From Candidatus Altimarinota bacterium (GTDB lineage: Bacteria > Patescibacteriota > Gracilibacteria > UBA1369 > UM-FILTER-53-11), in the NCBI GenBank assembly GCA_018061065.1, contig JAGOUV010000011.1:1-49125 (forward strand): a stretch of 49,125 nt of DNA. Direction: 5' to 3'. The position numbers and the translations under genes were made by a program. The stretch's first letter is position 1. The number at the start of each line of letters is the position of its first letter. Below are positions 49,105-49,125 of this stretch, in pieces. Below the pieces are notes generated by a model. That model made no database searches. It was not told the origin of the DNA and saw only the letters and a program-made list of their open reading frames with translations.

Positions 49105-49125
49105 ACATAGCTTTTATTTGACGAC

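Overview
The window looks like a Candidate Phyla Radiation (Patescibacteria) chromosome segment, perhaps Peregrinibacteria-like; the phylum is an inference. The signs are small tightly packed genes with many short overlaps, a high share of unrecognised membrane or exported proteins, few Shine-Dalgarno sites, and a type IV pilus operon. TGA ends many genes, so the code is standard, which argues against Gracilibacteria/SR1. Both tRNAs carry an encoded CCA. No insertion sequence, CRISPR array or rRNA was seen.

Layout. 1-4736 (minus): five-gene operon of unknown exported, membrane or lipoproteins, two of which share a repeated 'GGDGS' domain. It faces a TrmB-type regulator (4853) across a promoter region rich in palindromes. 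5609-12703: membrane proteins, a membrane-anchored tandem rhodanese, a small rifampin-phosphotransferase-like PEP-utilising enzyme, a GIY-YIG protein and an ABC-F ATPase. 12786-15458: engB, envelope proteins and an O6-alkylguanine methyltransferase. 15493-19937: copper cluster of a His/Met-rich exported peptide, an HMA/DsbD-like/cupredoxin fusion, a 42-residue membrane peptide, a CopZ-like chaperone and the CopA ATPase, closed by a strong terminator. 19988-25164: two membrane proteins, a U32 peptidase-like tRNA hydroxylation protein, an operon GerMN-tspO-PAS/sigma factor, a His-rich peptide and a phosphoribosyltransferase. 25203-34217: type IV pilus operon (pilB, pilC, four minor pilins, fused pilM-pilN, pilO-like, a small membrane protein, major pilin). 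34637-35286: a perfect-consensus promoter, a roughly 615-nt structured RNA and a terminator. 35301-43651: mixed genes including a surface protein, threonine aldolase, tRNA-Asn and a TRM11-type methylase, with dispersed palindromic repeats. 43919-49073: ssb, a long structured intergenic region, an SGNH hydrolase, gmk, small unknown genes and tRNA-Gln.

The most interesting points are these. (1) Four promoters share an unusual architecture, (G/A)(T/C)GACACTTTT, 17-bp spacing and a TGT-type -10; one of them drives the operon that encodes a PAS-domain sigma factor, suggesting an autoregulated sigma regulon. (2) The strongest promoter in the window drives a large structured RNA that I cannot match to RNase P, tmRNA or SRP RNA. 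(3) A minor pilin carries a seven-repeat LVIVD beta-propeller, a candidate pilus-tip adhesin. (4) The GGDGS repeat family sits in a regulated operon. (5) Many genes have a -10 box 4-9 nt before the start codon, which points to widespread leaderless transcription.
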